A stretch of 64,000 nt of DNA from Chalara sp. BL73 (Eukaryota > Ascomycota > Leotiomycetes > Helotiales), in the NCBI GenBank assembly GCA_918026815.1, contig CAKJVC010000171.1, positions 186,001-250,000 of the forward strand, in the 5' to 3' direction. Made by a program: the position numbers and the translations under genes. Positions within the stretch are counted from its first letter, which is position 1. Each line of letters starts with the position of its first letter. The notes under the pieces are model-generated. The model ran no database searches and was not told the DNA's origin. It saw only the letters and a program-made list of their open reading frames with translations. Positions 34,596 through 45,776 of this stretch are shown one piece after another.

Positions 34596-37424
34596 TCAAG
34601 ATTCCTTCTCGCGGATAGGAAGTGCCGTGTCTTTGGACGTTGAAGCTTCGTTATTCGTGAAATCATTAACTTGCGACTTATCCTTTACGTCTCCTTCGTT
34701 CTGCTCATCCTCGACATCTCCATTCGTACCCTCCTCCTCCATCTTCAGCCTTTCATAAGCCTCCAATTCCTCGTCATAAATTTTCACCTCCAGGCCCTCA
34801 TCTTTACTGTAAACCCTAAATCCAATAACGCACACCGCGTTCCAAGGCTCAGGCTCATTCTCATCTTCGTCATCATTATTTTTCTTGTTAGCTTTCTGCT
34901 GAGAATTTTCCCTCCCATCAATTGGCCTAGGATTCAGTGTGGGGTCATCGTCGCTGTAGAAATCGTCGAAGTCGGAAATGGGACTCGCGCTGGACTCGTC
35001 ATCAGTCACGAGGTATTGTTTTGGTGGTGGAGGTGGGGGACCGTGGGAATAGCGGCGCTGAGAAGTTGAACTGCGGCGGTTGTACGGAGGAGGAGGAGGA
35101 GGAGGTAGTGGTGGGCCGGCTGGGTAGCGACTGAAGTGCCGTGATGAAGTTGCGACGAGGTTGGAGTTGGGCGTCTCTGGTGTAGTCCCGGATATGGTGG
35201 ACGAAGGTGAGAAGTTCTCGGTCTGAACAGCTTTATCTCTGTCATTCGTTGGTTTCACATCTAAGCCTGTTACGCTTGCGACATCTGCATTAAGCTTTGA
35301 AGGATCTTCGGTCTGAATGCCCTTGTCTTGCATCAGCGGAAGCAATCCCTTGACTTCTTCAGTCTGCACAGCTTGGTCCTTTGGCTTCTTTGCTTCTCTC
35401 TCCTTCTCTTTTGTTGCTTCCTCAGCGTCCTTGGCCTCCTGCTTCGCTTGGTTCTTTTTGTCTTGCTTGCGCATAATTTCCCGACTAAGATGTCTTTTTT
35501 CCCAGTTCTTCCTTCGTGCGGCAATCCTAGCCTCTCGAGCTTTAGCTTTATCTTTGGATTTTCGGGCTTCAGACTTGGCTTCCAGGTGAGTAGCAACCTT
35601 GCCATGAGCCAGATCATACATGGCGCCAACTTGAGCAAGTTTGTCATTGTCAACCTTTCTCCTTAACTGTAATTTTACAACGTCCTCAACAGAAGGTTCT
35701 TTTGTATCCCGATCGGCTGCGACCTGAACAAACACAGAATAGGTACCTGCCGGCAGGCTCTGTAGTTCTGTGACAACACTTCTTTCCATAAGATAGTTTC
35801 CATGGCTTCGCACAATATAATCCTCCTCTCCAGGAGAATCGATGTTGTGCAGTCGGAATTGTAGGCGAAAGCTGTACTGGCCCTGAAGTCCGTCAAAATA
35901 TCTGTCATCAAGTTGACTTAGTACCAAGACCACTGGTGATTCCTTTGTCAAAACTATTCTGAATCTTTGCTCGAATTGAGCAAGCCATGGAACTTCTGCG
36001 CTGATCCACTTCTGGGTGATACGCCAGTCTGGAGAATCCATAAAGAGCCTTGTTCGGTCAAAGTGTTGATACTTGCGGAGGAGGTCTTCAAATGATATCC
36101 AAAATACACTATCATTTCCAAATTTATGATTCAGTTCAAGTTGCGCCTCTGGTGTAAATTCCTTGCTGCCGTCAGACCATGGACCTTCCCAAATACCTTT
36201 CTTGCCTTTACCCCATGGATTTCGAAGCTTCAGCAACCGTTGGCCAGTTGAGAGCTCTCGCGCTTCCATGATAACATACGCATGGCCCTCGGAAATTCCA
36301 TCCCTGGTCCCATACCCTCCATCCAGAAGCCCTGTAGAGCAGCCAAAGAGAAATTCCTTATTGACTTGCATGATTTCATTCTTCCAAAATTCATCAGTAT
36401 CCAGGATATCAGATGTCAGCAATTCGGTAGTTACTCCTCCGGTAAGATCTTCAAGCCCTTCACCGATCCAACCACCGCCGAGAGCTGCATAGTCCCCATG
36501 TGCTTTGGCATATGCTTTCTCAAGGAGCGGTAGCCAAGTCTCGTTTGGATCTTTGCAATGTCCGAAAAACAGTGCCTGAGATCCAGTTTGGTAGGTCCTC
36601 CGGTATTCTTTCTCCACATCTTCCCTATCAGTCTGCTCCAGTAGATGACGCTGTACGGATGGAGAGTCCCAATCAGGAGATTTAAGATACAGCTTATCAT
36701 CAACGATAGAAATGATCCATTCCCCATCCCGGTGAAAGACGAAACCATATATACCGATTTTCGTGTCATATTCCACACAGATCCTCTCTATCCCAAATTC
36801 CATGTTCACCAATGCCGTTAAGCTCGCCATCAACCAGCAGTCTCCAAGATTTCCTTGCTTGACGTCGGCCGGAACACTCTTCTCTTTCAGAAATGTAGGT
36901 TTCTCGAAGATCTCGTGCACCCTTTTCACAGCTTTCGGCACCTGCGAACTCAGATTCGACAGAGTTCTGCTATTCAACTCAAATCTGCCGTCGATCAAGC
37001 CATTGAGGCAATATCCTTTCTCCCACTTCAAGTCCCAGTCGATGTCGAAACTTGGATCGCGATACCGCATATTCACCCTCTTGCATTCCTTTATAAGTTT
37101 CTGCACCTTCGTCCGACATTCTTGCACAGCCCGTTGGAAATCCTCTGATACAAGAAGGTTGTTCTGCGTAGGTCTCGATTGTGCTGGTTTGGAAGGGTCC
37201 GATGAGATCGGCTGGGCAGACGGCAGAATAGTTGTCGCTTTGCTGAATTTGGGGACCGAGAATCGCTGCCATATCTTGTTGATGGTTTCCTGTGGAGGAT
37301 ATCGCTTCTTCTTCTTTTTCTTGTTGGGGTTCGGAAGAGAAGGAGGAGGAGGCAGTGGTGGTGGTGGATTCGGAGGACCCCTTCGTCTCGAATCATCGTC
37401 GGAGCTGGAGCTGTACATAGACAT
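34596..37424 (-). CDS. Calpain-family cysteine protease (C2)
   Basis: This uninterrupted reading frame encodes 942 residues. The catalytic core has Cys196 in GNLGDCWLMA, His381 in EGHAYVIM and Asn402 in LRNPWGKG, so the papain-like triad is complete. After it comes a calpain-type beta-sandwich region (about 470-600). The rest is low complexity: a Lys/Arg/Glu-rich coiled-coil-prone stretch (about 620-710), then three spaced repeats with VQTEE, IQTED and VQTEN, proline runs (PPPPPPPY) and an acidic C-terminus. The N-terminus has a proline run and a KKKKKKR basic block that could be a nuclear-localisation signal. It lacks the MIT-type start of PalB/Rim13, so a PalB role in pH signalling is unlikely. 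Calpains need calcium or partner proteins for activity; the substrate is unknown. Confidence 0.93.
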   Translation of the reverse strand: MSMYSSSSDDDSRRRGPPNPPPPLPPPPSLPNPNKKKKKKRYPPQETINKIWQRFSVPKFSKATTILPSAQPISSDPSKPAQSRPTQNNLLVSEDFQRAVQECRTKVQKLIKECKRVNMRYRDPSFDIDWDLKWEKGYCLNGLIDGRFELNSRTLSNLSSQVPKAVKRVHEIFEKPTFLKEKSVPADVKQGNLGDCWLMASLTALVNMEFGIERICVEYDTKIGIYGFVFHRDGEWIISIVDDKLYLKSPDWDSPSVQRHLLEQTDREDVEKEYRRTYQTGSQALFFGHCKDPNETWLPLLEKAYAKAHGDYAALGGGWIGEGLEDLTGGVTTELLTSDILDTDEFWKNEIMQVNKEFLFGCSTGLLDGGYGTRDGISEGHAYVIMEARELSTGQRLLKLRNPWGKGKKGIWEGPWSDGSKEFTPEAQLELNHKFGNDSVFWISFEDLLRKYQHFDRTRLFMDSPDWRITQKWISAEVPWLAQFEQRFRIVLTKESPVVLVLSQLDDRYFDGLQGQYSFRLQFRLHNIDSPGEEDYIVRSHGNYLMERSVVTELQSLPAGTYSVFVQVAADRDTKEPSVEDVVKLQLRRKVDNDKLAQVGAMYDLAHGKVATHLEAKSEARKSKDKAKAREARIAARRKNWEKRHLSREIMRKQDKKNQAKQEAKDAEEATKEKEREAKKPKDQAVQTEEVKGLLPLMQDKGIQTEDPSKLNADVASVTGLDVKPTNDRDKAVQTENFSPSSTISGTTPETPNSNLVATSSRHFSRYPAGPPLPPPPPPPYNRRSSTSQRRYSHGPPPPPPKQYLVTDDESSASPISDFDDFYSDDDPTLNPRPIDGRENSQQKANKKNNDDEDENEPEPWNAVCVIGFRVYSKDEGLEVKIYDEELEAYERLKMEEEGTNGDVEDEQNEGDVKDKSQVNDFTNNEASTSKDTALPIREKES

Positions 37425-39047
37425 GGTTGCAGATTGCGCTATGCAGCCAAAACTCGAAATTGCAGCTCTTTATGAATTGACAATAAGGGGGCAGATGAAA
37501 ATGATGAAAACTCTTCCCTCAGCCTCGAGATCAATGTCTGTAGTCATGCTGACAGAAGAGGCTCATTGTTTAGACTTGGATATTCTAGGCAACGTGGTGG
37601 CAGCCTTCACTCAGGCCGTGTTGCCTCAGAAATAGGTGTGTATTTCAGCCATTCGCCGACTTACCCTAGCAGGCGCATCAGAAATGCAACCATAGGAAAG
37701 CCTCATGAGTGTTTCACAGACATCTCGCGACCATCTGTGGCCGACTCGCAAATTAGCGGGTCGATTCTCAGCCGCAACTTGTAGAAAGAGTGCTGATGAT
37801 CACCGAGTCACACAAAAAAGTAGATCCTTTACGTGTTCAGGCTGAAGTGTGAGTAGCTGAGGCACATTTGCATGCGGAGTTGCAAATGTGCTGTCCACAG
37901 ACTAGAACTACAGGGCTAAATTAGGCTTCCGGTGGCCTGACATTTCAGGTCTATATGAATATCAGGACTATTGATTATTGACCCATTACCCCAACCATAA
38001 TCAAGGATACTCCTAGTTCGGATTATCAAGATAGCCCTATTCTGGTTACTGAGTCTCTTCCAAGAATCCTTCTGAGGCTGTGTTGCCTATCGCTATGATG
38101 GACTACAAGAAGATGCGTTCTGTACGCACCATCATCAAACTCCACCACAATCAACCAGATTCCGGGCTGCAAGCCATAATACTTACCCTTCATACCTGCA
38201 TATTATCATTGCCAGGCTATGTACCAGATGCTCTTTCATTGTTAACAGGAGTTTGAATCACGTGAAAACACTTCATCGCTTCAACCCCTTTCTGTAAGCG
38301 AGGTCAACAACGACTCCTTGATCAAATTTCGCAAAATCATGCAAATGACGATTTTCAATATCATCGAATCCAAAATTGGAATTTCCCATATAGATTTTTC
38401 GATATATTCACATACTCGAATTCAGCTGAACACTATATCCCCGGATTGCCCCCCCACAACAACTCTTAAAATATACCCTGGAGGTGATCTCCAATTTTGG
38501 CAATAGTCCGCGTCCTATGATGAAAAAAAAAAGAACTTTCATTGAATATATCCCAGGTTCTTAGAATGGCGTAAAAGAAGTTCGTCGCAAAATACATTGA
38601 TTTGTAGCACAGTGTATTTAGTAACGCCATCAACAGCCTCATGATTGACATGAAAGGCGAGTGCCGTGGTCATGCGGGGTAAAAGAGCTTGCAGACAAAC
38701 CGCCAGAGAGGCAAGATTTACCCACTTTCCAAGATCTTATATCCAGTTTTATGGAAGGAGAGGGGCGGCTACAGATCACACGCTCAACGCGGACTTAGAA
38801 AGAGATATTTCAACCAATGGCAAGTTTTTCCAAACCTTGCTTCGCTTATACATCTCGGAGCAACAATTCCAAAAGCGGTGCAATACTACGCTGAATCACA
38901 TCGCCAGCTCAAATACAAGTAAACCGTGGTATCAAGCTGGAGATGGCCTTTCTCTCCAGCCTGTCTCAATATTTGAAATCTTGCCGGGTAGTGTATTTCA
39001 ATCGATCTTGTTACTTGATTTGAGATAAACGTTGACAAAGTTCCAAG
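37425..39047. other. Intergenic region between calpain and cutinase
   Basis: No gene is supported. Short frames on the plus strand (36.8-37.6 kb and 38.7-39.0 kb) are antisense shadows or incidental. A perfect 11-bp inverted repeat lies at 37862-37891. Confidence 0.5.
37862..37891. repeat. Perfect 11-bp inverted repeat
   Basis: gcacatttgca at 37862-37872 is the exact reverse complement of 37881-37891, with an 8-nt spacer. It lies in the upstream region of the calpain gene, where such palindromes can be factor-binding sites, but this one matches none that I know. Confidence 0.55.
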
Positions 39048-39864
39048 ATGCAATTCTTATACCCACTTCTCTTCCTTGCGCCGTTGGCTGTTAGTACACC
39101 CATCGTCCGGCGTCAGCTTGCAACATCGGATACGCAAAATGATCTCGTCAACGGATCGCCGTGCAAAGCGTTGACTATAATCTTTGCGCGAGGGACTGTC
39201 GAGGCAGGCAACGTTGGTGCGAGAGTCGGTCCTCCTTTATTTGTGGCCGTCGCAAACCTCATTGGCGAAGCGAGTCTCGCAGTTCAAGGTGTGGATTATT
39301 CGGCGGACATCTTCGGGTTTCTGGTCGGTGGGAGTACAAGTGGGAGCACGAAGATGAAGACATTGGTTCAGCAGGCTATCGTGCAGTGCCCTAATACAAA
39401 GATCGTGATGAGTGGCTATAGGTTTGTCCAACTTCTCTGATTCTTGCCTTTGGCTTAAAGCTTCGTGCTGATCGCAGCACAGTCAAGGAGCACAACTCGT
39501 GCACAACGCTGCCAGCCAGTTCACTGCTGCTGAAACCGCAAAAATAAATTCAGGTACAAATTTTTCTCCTCCAAGAATGTTAGAGGTCATATACAATGTA
39601 TCAAGCTAATTCCACTTAGTCGTTGTTTTTGGCGACCCAAAAAATGGGACAGCTGTGGGAACTGTTCCTGCATCCAAGACTCTTGTTATATGTCACAAAG
39701 GTGATAATATCTGCGAGCATGGTATCATTGTCTCCGATCCTCATCTGAATGTAGGCCTCTCTGAAATAAATTGCGAGCAATCGTATTGACGATCTTTTGA
39801 CTAGTACTCGAATGATGCGCCGACTGCAGCTTCATTCATTGTCCAGCAAGCGAACCTAGTTTGA
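39048..39864 (+). CDS. Cutinase (secreted serine esterase, CE5)
   Basis: Four exons are read: 39048-39421, 39483-39553, 39620-39750 and 39805-39864 (636 bp, 211 residues, normal for cutinases). The signal peptide (residues 1-17) is followed by a short propeptide ending near RR. The core has PCKALTIIFARGTVEAGNVG with the conserved Cys and oxyanion region, VDYSADI, the nucleophile Ser125 in GYSQGAQL, Asp177 in KGDNIC and His190 in SDPHLNY, giving a complete Ser-Asp-His triad, and four cysteines for two disulfides. The nucleophile codon is split by intron 1 and restored on splicing. The enzyme hydrolyses cutin polyester of plant cuticles (some relatives act on acetylxylan), so it indicates a plant-associated or saprotrophic lifestyle. 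The next genes are also accessory. Confidence 0.93.
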
Positions 39865-40084
39865 AAAGCGTTTATTGCTGAGAATTGCTAAAAGACTTAG
39901 TCGCAAATGAATGCTAGATAATTAATGATACTTCAAGGCCAGATGCACTTGTCCATATTTGTCAGAAATGTGTTATGCATTCTCTTCGTTAGATATTTTT
40001 TAAAGTCGATGCATGAATCCTTATCTGGTGACAACCGTGCATGGTTGGTAAGTAAAGCCAAGCTTTGTCGCCGGGGCCTGGCTC

Positions 40085-41849
40085 TTATGTCGCATCATCG
40101 ATAGTAAGGAGAAGACTGAGCGATCCAGAGATCAAGACTACTTCAGTCTCCACAATGGCAGGTATGTCTAAGGATCCTGCGCGTACCTTTATCTTGTTCT
40201 GAGACCGGTTAGATGAAGCTTTCGTTGACTTAGAGTTATATTCTTCGACCACCCTTTGCAGGTGAATCGGGAGACTAGCTGATATGACGTGCACTATACT
40301 ATACACGCCTAGCAAGATGATGAAAAGATCTCTAGGATCGTGATCTTCAAGGTCGCTGCGGCAGCGAATCAACAAGGCTGCATGAATTGGCACGTTTTGT
40401 GCTGAATCAAGTCTATGCACCACTGATGTTGCTGGATCCCAGCCCTCCTTTGGGTAGACATCAACAACTTCATAGTTATCGCTAGCTCTCACGTGTGTTG
40501 CTAGTGGTCGGTTCGCAGATTGAGCTTTTGCTGTTGCCCAAGATAGGGTGGTTTCCATAAAAGAACAAGTACCTGAAGTGTTAAGCCGAGTCCGGAGGAA
40601 ATTATCTGCAGAAAAAATCCGGGAAATTAATAAGGGCAAGGTAGAGAGCGTGTTAAGATAGATGTTAAATCGTACCTAGAGCATCCTTATATGAAGACCT
40701 TTCAAACACATATTCGTCAGGGTCAAAACCGAGCCTACGAATACCTTTAATGGTACCGAGATCAATGTTAAGCATTTTGATAGAGGATCCCGGGCTCCTT
40801 ATGTAGGCCACGGAATCACCCCAGGGAATGCAGCTGAGTGAGACTAAGGGACATGTCCCTGGAATGGGACCATACTGGCAATCCAGAATTCCGAATGCCT
40901 CAGCCGCTCCTTGGTGTTTGTCTCGGTCATGAAGAACAAGAAGTGAAGTTCTCACACCTTCGCTAGTTAGCATGATGGGAGTGGTTTGATGTCTTCTAGG
41001 CGACACAGACGAAATTAATCGACCACTTGTCTCGAATAACTTGGGCGAGGATGCGAGCGGCTCAAACTCTCCAAGTTCATGCTCGCCATTAGCAATAGGA
41101 CCTAGCGACGGCTGCCATACAAATATTGATTGATCATTGGTGTCTTTTAGGATTTCTTTTTGCAAGCGAAAGAAAGACTTTGTTCCTTCACCATATAAGA
41201 GTGGCATGTGGACGTTAAACAAACCCATGAGACAATATGCCGTGTCCTCAATTCGAGTTGTCTCCCGTTTGGCTGCCCATGACATCTTTCGCGCAACACT
41301 CACTTTCATAGGGTCGCCGCCATTAAGAACAAGAAGGTCGATGCCCGTGATCTCGCTGAGCAGATATTGGATATCCTTTTTGGTGCCCAAGAATTTCCAA
41401 TCAGCTGAGTAGAATTCCACCTTAGAAGGCGCAATAAGCTCCTGTAAAGTCCAGCCTCTTGAGAACCATCGAGTCGATCGGAGAGCTTGTTTCTCAGCGT
41501 TCGTGACGCCTAGTTTGTCACCAAAGAAATCTGCGAAGTAAACATAACAAACGCACGACTCCTTGTAATAACGATACATCGAATTGATAGCCTCGGATAG
41601 CTCAGCGCTGCTGTGCTTATCGATGCAGCAGGTGTCAATCCATATGTAAGAGTAACCATGAGATTTGGCCACCCTGGAAGCATTCACGATCTTGTTGAAG
41701 CCCGTCGTCTCCTCAGATGCTTTCAAGGCTTGAATGTTCTGGAAACTGATCTCGTCTTTGCCCCATGTATGCGAAAGAATCGCATATTTCAGTCCGGAAT
41801 TGTCGATGAACTCTTCAACCTCAAAGGTTTCCGTGTTAAGAAGTCGCAT
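40085..41849 (-). CDS. HET-domain protein, second copy type
   Basis: Two exons, 41849-40676 and 40605-40085, give 564 residues. The N-terminal HET domain has YAILSHTWGKDE, YIWIDTCCIDKHSSAELSEAINSMYRYY, RWFSRGWTLQELIAP, MSWAAKRETTRIEDTAYCLMGLF and MPLLYGEG. It is closely similar in order and wording to the HET protein at 14.5-16.7 kb, but the C-terminal halves differ and this protein is shorter. HET proteins take part in vegetative incompatibility; many fungi carry dozens of paralogues with unknown partners. The 70-bp intron (gtacga...tgcag) joins KDAL to DNFLRTRLNTSG. No other domain is visible in the C-terminal part. Confidence 0.88.
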
Positions 41850-43117
41850 GTCTATGATGAATTAGGAAGAACCTTATTCAACGGCTTAACTAGTGGGAGC
41901 CATGGACATACCAAGCCCTGAAGTATGTGCTATAGAGTTTTTAGGTGTTAACTTGTCTCGGTCTTGTTTCTTTCATGATCATGATTTGATTGGGAATTTC
42001 AGGTTTGCGACACCATGGAGCACATGACTGAAATATTACGCTTCCCAAATCCTTTGGTCCACGTGATGAAAGGCCTGAAGAGGAAGCCCAACCAATTCCT
42101 TTCACAACTTCTCGATGAGCACTCTTCATACCATCTAAAATCTGCTCCTGCTGCGGCGGTTTCCAGGCATGGTGGATGTGATGTAAGATATCGATGCTGG
42201 CCTTTCCAGAAGTCATGTTGATGTTTGGTGCTGTCCAACGCAAGAGCGGGGTTGTTTCTTAAGCACCAACATGGGGGGTATCTTCGTAGCCTGTAAGGCA
42301 TCACTGACGACTGGCTTTTAACTCCCAAGATATAGAAGATCGGGTTCACATCACAATAAACTTGGCTCCCAATGCATGCCAAAATTTCCAGAGATGCTCT
42401 AATTATCTCGTCCCCTGCAAAAAAAAAACTAAGTTAAAGCTGCAGTTGGATTATATTTGCCCGAATACAGGTATGTCCTGTTTTTGGGGACGAAAGTTTG
42501 TTATCAATGACTGACTGGCGGGGGGGAGGGGGGGGGGGGGGCATCAGAACCAAGATGCTCTGTGGGAACACCATCGAAACTACTGGCATCAGGATAATGT
42601 GCCCTGCGAATTGCGGTACCTACGCCCCAAAGCACAACATGGAAACTACTTCGAAAAGAGACCCGTGTAATGACTGTATTGCGAGGAACGATTGGGTCAA
42701 GAACGCAGCCGGTAAATGGATCAAGGCCTAGATGGTTCACGGTTGGCGGGCGGATGGGCATAGTCACGGGGTTTGATGGAACGGACATCACCATTATACT
42801 CACCTTCCTTCGTTCTTGAGCCGCAAATGGGCACGCTTTTTTCTGTGCTTGGATTATTGCTTGATGTGGATTCGGTTCTACTATCACCGACATAAGTTGC
42901 TAGTCATTACACTACCATGAATATATACCAGAATCCTTAAAGGGCATGCCGATCCCAATATTGACGTGAACAAGACCCGTTAATGGCGCCATTAACCTTT
43001 ACAATGCATCCTATTCTTAGGAACAATCCTTTGACGCTTCCTGAGGAACGATTAAGTAAGCAAACTACCTGTTCCCACTGAAGTGCGGTTGTCACAAGTA
43101 CCAGCCAAGCAAGCACC
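41850..43117. other. Intergenic region with poly-G tract
   Basis: The only possible gene is the very small frame at 42555-42731. A G-rich tract (22 positions with one A) occupies 42520-42541. Upstream of 42400 both strands have only fragmentary frames. Confidence 0.5.
42555..42731 (+). CDS. Possible small cysteine-containing protein (uncertain)
   Basis: The frame from the ATG at 42555 encodes 58 residues with five cysteines (MLCGN, IMCPANCG, DPCNDCIA), arranged as CPxxC and CxxC pairs that could bind zinc. The charged C-terminus (RNDWVKNAAGKWIKA) has protein-like character. A longer in-frame start at 42504 would translate the poly-G tract and is less likely. I recognise no family. It may be an exon of a longer gene or chance. 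Confidence 0.28.
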   Translation: MLCGNTIETTGIRIMCPANCGTYAPKHNMETTSKRDPCNDCIARNDWVKNAAGKWIKA

Positions 43118-43903
43118 ATGACTTCTCCCTACCGACCACCTGAGCTGGGCCTTTTGTCCTGGGGTGAGGCGAGACTTGCCTACAAAGTCTCGGAGGATAT
43201 TGTCTTGAAATATTCTATCCAACATGATGACTCGCGGATTCGTAACGAGCATCGTATCTTTGACCTACTGGAAACGCGCCTCCAGCGTCCCAATCTCGTT
43301 CGTAGCTTCCTCCGTATTCCAAACTCAAATTTTCTACAGTTTCTCAGCCGTGGCACTCTCGATCAACGGCTCCAACTGCGACAATCGAGGGGTCCAGTGA
43401 CCAAGCGGGTGCTGGACGTAGAGGGTGGTGAATCACGGTGTTTGGTTTTGAGGTGGATGACGGAGTTACCCAGTGCTGCTACTTGGCTTGAGTCCCTTGG
43501 GTATGCTCATGGCGATATCCAGCCGCCAAACCTTCTCCTTGACAGAGAGGACCACTTGAAATTGACCGACTTTGACAATACAGCTGCCGTTGGTACCACT
43601 CTTGAAGTTGGCATCGCTCCTTACGCCAGAGTACTTGGTGATGAAGGTGAAAGGCACCGCGGAAGCTTTGGGCATCTTGACCTTCGTACGGAACAATTCG
43701 CGATAGGGTCAATCTTCTATTACATGATTCGTGGTTACGAGCCCTACGATAGCGAGTGGTTTGGGAAACGTCACGGATCAGTAATTGTCGACCTGCTCCA
43801 GAAAACGATGTTGCCAAAAAAGGTGATAATAAAGTTAATACTATCATACGAAGCTGCTGACATAGGGAATATGGTTCAATCTAGTGTTTGTCGGCAACTG
43901 TGA
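43118..43903 (+). pseudogene. Fungal protein-kinase-like gene, C-terminus broken
   Basis: The frame reads 261 residues from the ATG at 43118. Kinase landmarks are present in fungal-specific wording: the VAIK-type Lys31 in IVLKYS, a helix-C Glu in RNEHRIF, the catalytic loop HGDIQPPN (HGD for HRD), LTDFD in place of DFG, and the helix-F region EQFAIGSIFYYMIRGYEPY. After LLQKTMLPKK the expected C-lobe end appears only in another frame: beyond the A6 run at 43816-43821 that frame reads on to IIRSC, then TGA at 43858-43860 where the family usually has Trp (IIRxCW), then HREYGSI. So a one-base loss in the A-run plus a Trp-to-stop change truncated the gene. The annotated product would carry a wrong 30-residue tail. 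Small fungal kinases of this type are lineage-expanded and of unknown function. Confidence 0.65.
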
Positions 43904-44596
43904 AATTTGCCGGATTGTGTTGATAGTGGTAGATCAACGGCCATGTTAGAAGAAGACTATAAGGCAAGGCAGGAAGAGTGCAAGGAACTTGTGGCAAATA
44001 GGCCTTTGGGTATAGTGAAAAGGGACGAGGAATGAAAAAGTTCCAGAGCGAGGATCCTTTCGGCTCTATCGAAACTAGGTACCGGGGATGCCAGTGTGCG
44101 CGCGCCATATTGTGTAATATACCAATTCTTCCAATACAAAACTTTCGCCTCATGTCTTATTTCGAATTAAACCTCTTTTATTTCCTCTTACGTTGTTTCG
44201 CTTACTTTCGACGACCTTATTCCTTCTCTCAACCATACTTCAGTATCGAAACAATGCAACAAAAACAAAAACCATTTTCAAAATTCGTTTTAGTAAATGT
44301 TAAGAACAAGCGAAAGCGCCCAACTTAAGCGACTACGTGTTTATTTAAAGAAAGTACGAGGGTTGGAAGGGAGAAGATACAAAGCTGACACACTTTTGAA
44401 CTAGAACAGATATCAAGAAATTCACGTGATAAAGCTGATTTTGCTAGGTGTCATCTGGGATCAGGCTTTATGCATCCAAGAAGAATCTTTTGTATATCTT
44501 GAGTATCAATAATGACCTAACTGTGAGATAGTGCCACTAAAACTTACTCCCCACAAGCCAGGTCATTACCACCATGCCGACTCGAGCCTTGGCCAT
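43904..44596. other. Intergenic region
   Basis: Convergent 3' region between the broken kinase and the AA9 gene. No gene features seen. Confidence 0.5.
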
Positions 44597-45679
44597 TCAG
44601 AATACTGCTAAAGGAGGACCCGGGATGATATAATCTGCCAGCGGATCTGCAAAGACGTTGTAGTTGAATCCTGGATCGCTCTGGCGATAAAGCTGAGAGT
44701 GCACTAGCCCTGGTGGACTGACCGTCCCTGAGCCGGTGACCTTGAAGCTGAAGCAAAATGGATAATATTGGATTTCTCCTTCGTTCGCATAGTGCAGGGC
44801 GACAGTTTCGGTTCTCACGACATAGTTCCCAGGAGCAATGGCCGTGGCTAATATATATTGGTAAGCACAATACATCAAGTCATCGTTTCGAGGAAATACT
44901 CACGGATTATCACCCTCCAAGTACTGCCCTTCGGGCCAGCATTTGCATTCAGCAAATCAGGCGCAGCCCAAGTCCCAGATCTGAACGTCGTTCCCTTGAT
45001 GGTCTTATTCACCAGGCCGAGTTCCTGTATCTTGAACCACTCCAGCGTCGTCTTATCGACCGCTTGGCAGGGACCATGACAGTCTGCCATGTAGGTCAAG
45101 ATGGGGCCGAAGTGATTGCCAGGCCAAAACGTCCAGTCGAAATCAATATACCCCCTGCGCTTACATTTGCGGTTAATAGCCCAGGGTGCGCGGCTTTTCC
45201 GCAGATCGCCTGTGTGAGATATGGGGTCAACAATTTGCCTAAAAGGGTATGTTTGAGATCGACGTCAAGTCATGAGACGGCGCAGACTTTGTTTCGGATG
45301 ATGGGGTTCATTCTCAAGAGCGTCAAGCGGGGCGGCGTGAAGTGTGAGGTCGTAGATTTCGGAAAGAATTAAACAAACTTACGTCGTCTATTTGTAAGCT
45401 CCATGGTATGGGAGATTCAGGAGCAGCTGGAACACCATCTTGAAAACCAATGAAGTTGGCGCCATTGGTATTTGACCATGCTGCACTTGGAAGGTCATCA
45501 TTGTTCAAAAGTCCAATGTAGCTGTTTCCGCTTTTTCAGCTGATTTCGAAGACGACCGGGGGTGGTGGGGATGCAACTCACTCAACGCCATCAGCAGTGA
45601 AGGTGTAGATTTTGCCATGTGCCGCGACCCCTTGCACCAATGTAAGAGCGCCAACATAAAGAGATATAATGGAAATCAT
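44597..45679 (-). pseudogene. AA9 lytic polysaccharide monooxygenase (GH61), one-base frameshift
   Basis: The exons are 45679-45582, 45521-45383, 45209-44904 and 44847-44597, totalling 794 bp, one short of a multiple of three. Seen are a signal peptide (residues 1-20) ending before the invariant N-terminal His (GVAA-HGKIY), PWSLQIDD-AICGKAAHPG, the second histidine in FWPGNHFGPI, WFKI, and the axial tyrosine in IQYYPFCF. These three residues form the copper histidine brace that oxidatively cuts cellulose. Between TANVSAGG and IDFDWTFWPG the frame changes at a run of five Gs (plus-strand C5 at 45151-45155); both sides are excellent family matches, so it is a base loss and not an intron. It is either a recent pseudogene or a homopolymer error in the sequence. 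A TATA box lies about 90 bp upstream. Confidence 0.82.
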
Positions 45680-45767
45680 CTTTACAAGATTTGATTTGGG
45701 AAAAATAAATATCTGTGAAATCCTGTAGAATGACATCAAAAGAGATAAAGGCGAGAAGCAAATGTGC

Positions 45768-45776
45768 ATTTATATA
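45768..45776 (-). promoter_or_regulatory. TATA box of the AA9 gene
   Basis: tatataaat on the minus strand lies about 90 bp before the ATG at 45679. It suggests an inducible TATA-type promoter, common for secreted cell-wall-degrading enzymes. Confidence 0.4.

Noticed and set aside
43118..43903. Calling the kinase frame an intact gene
   Set aside because: The last ~30 residues do not match the fold, and the expected ending is found in another frame with a stop codon inside it.
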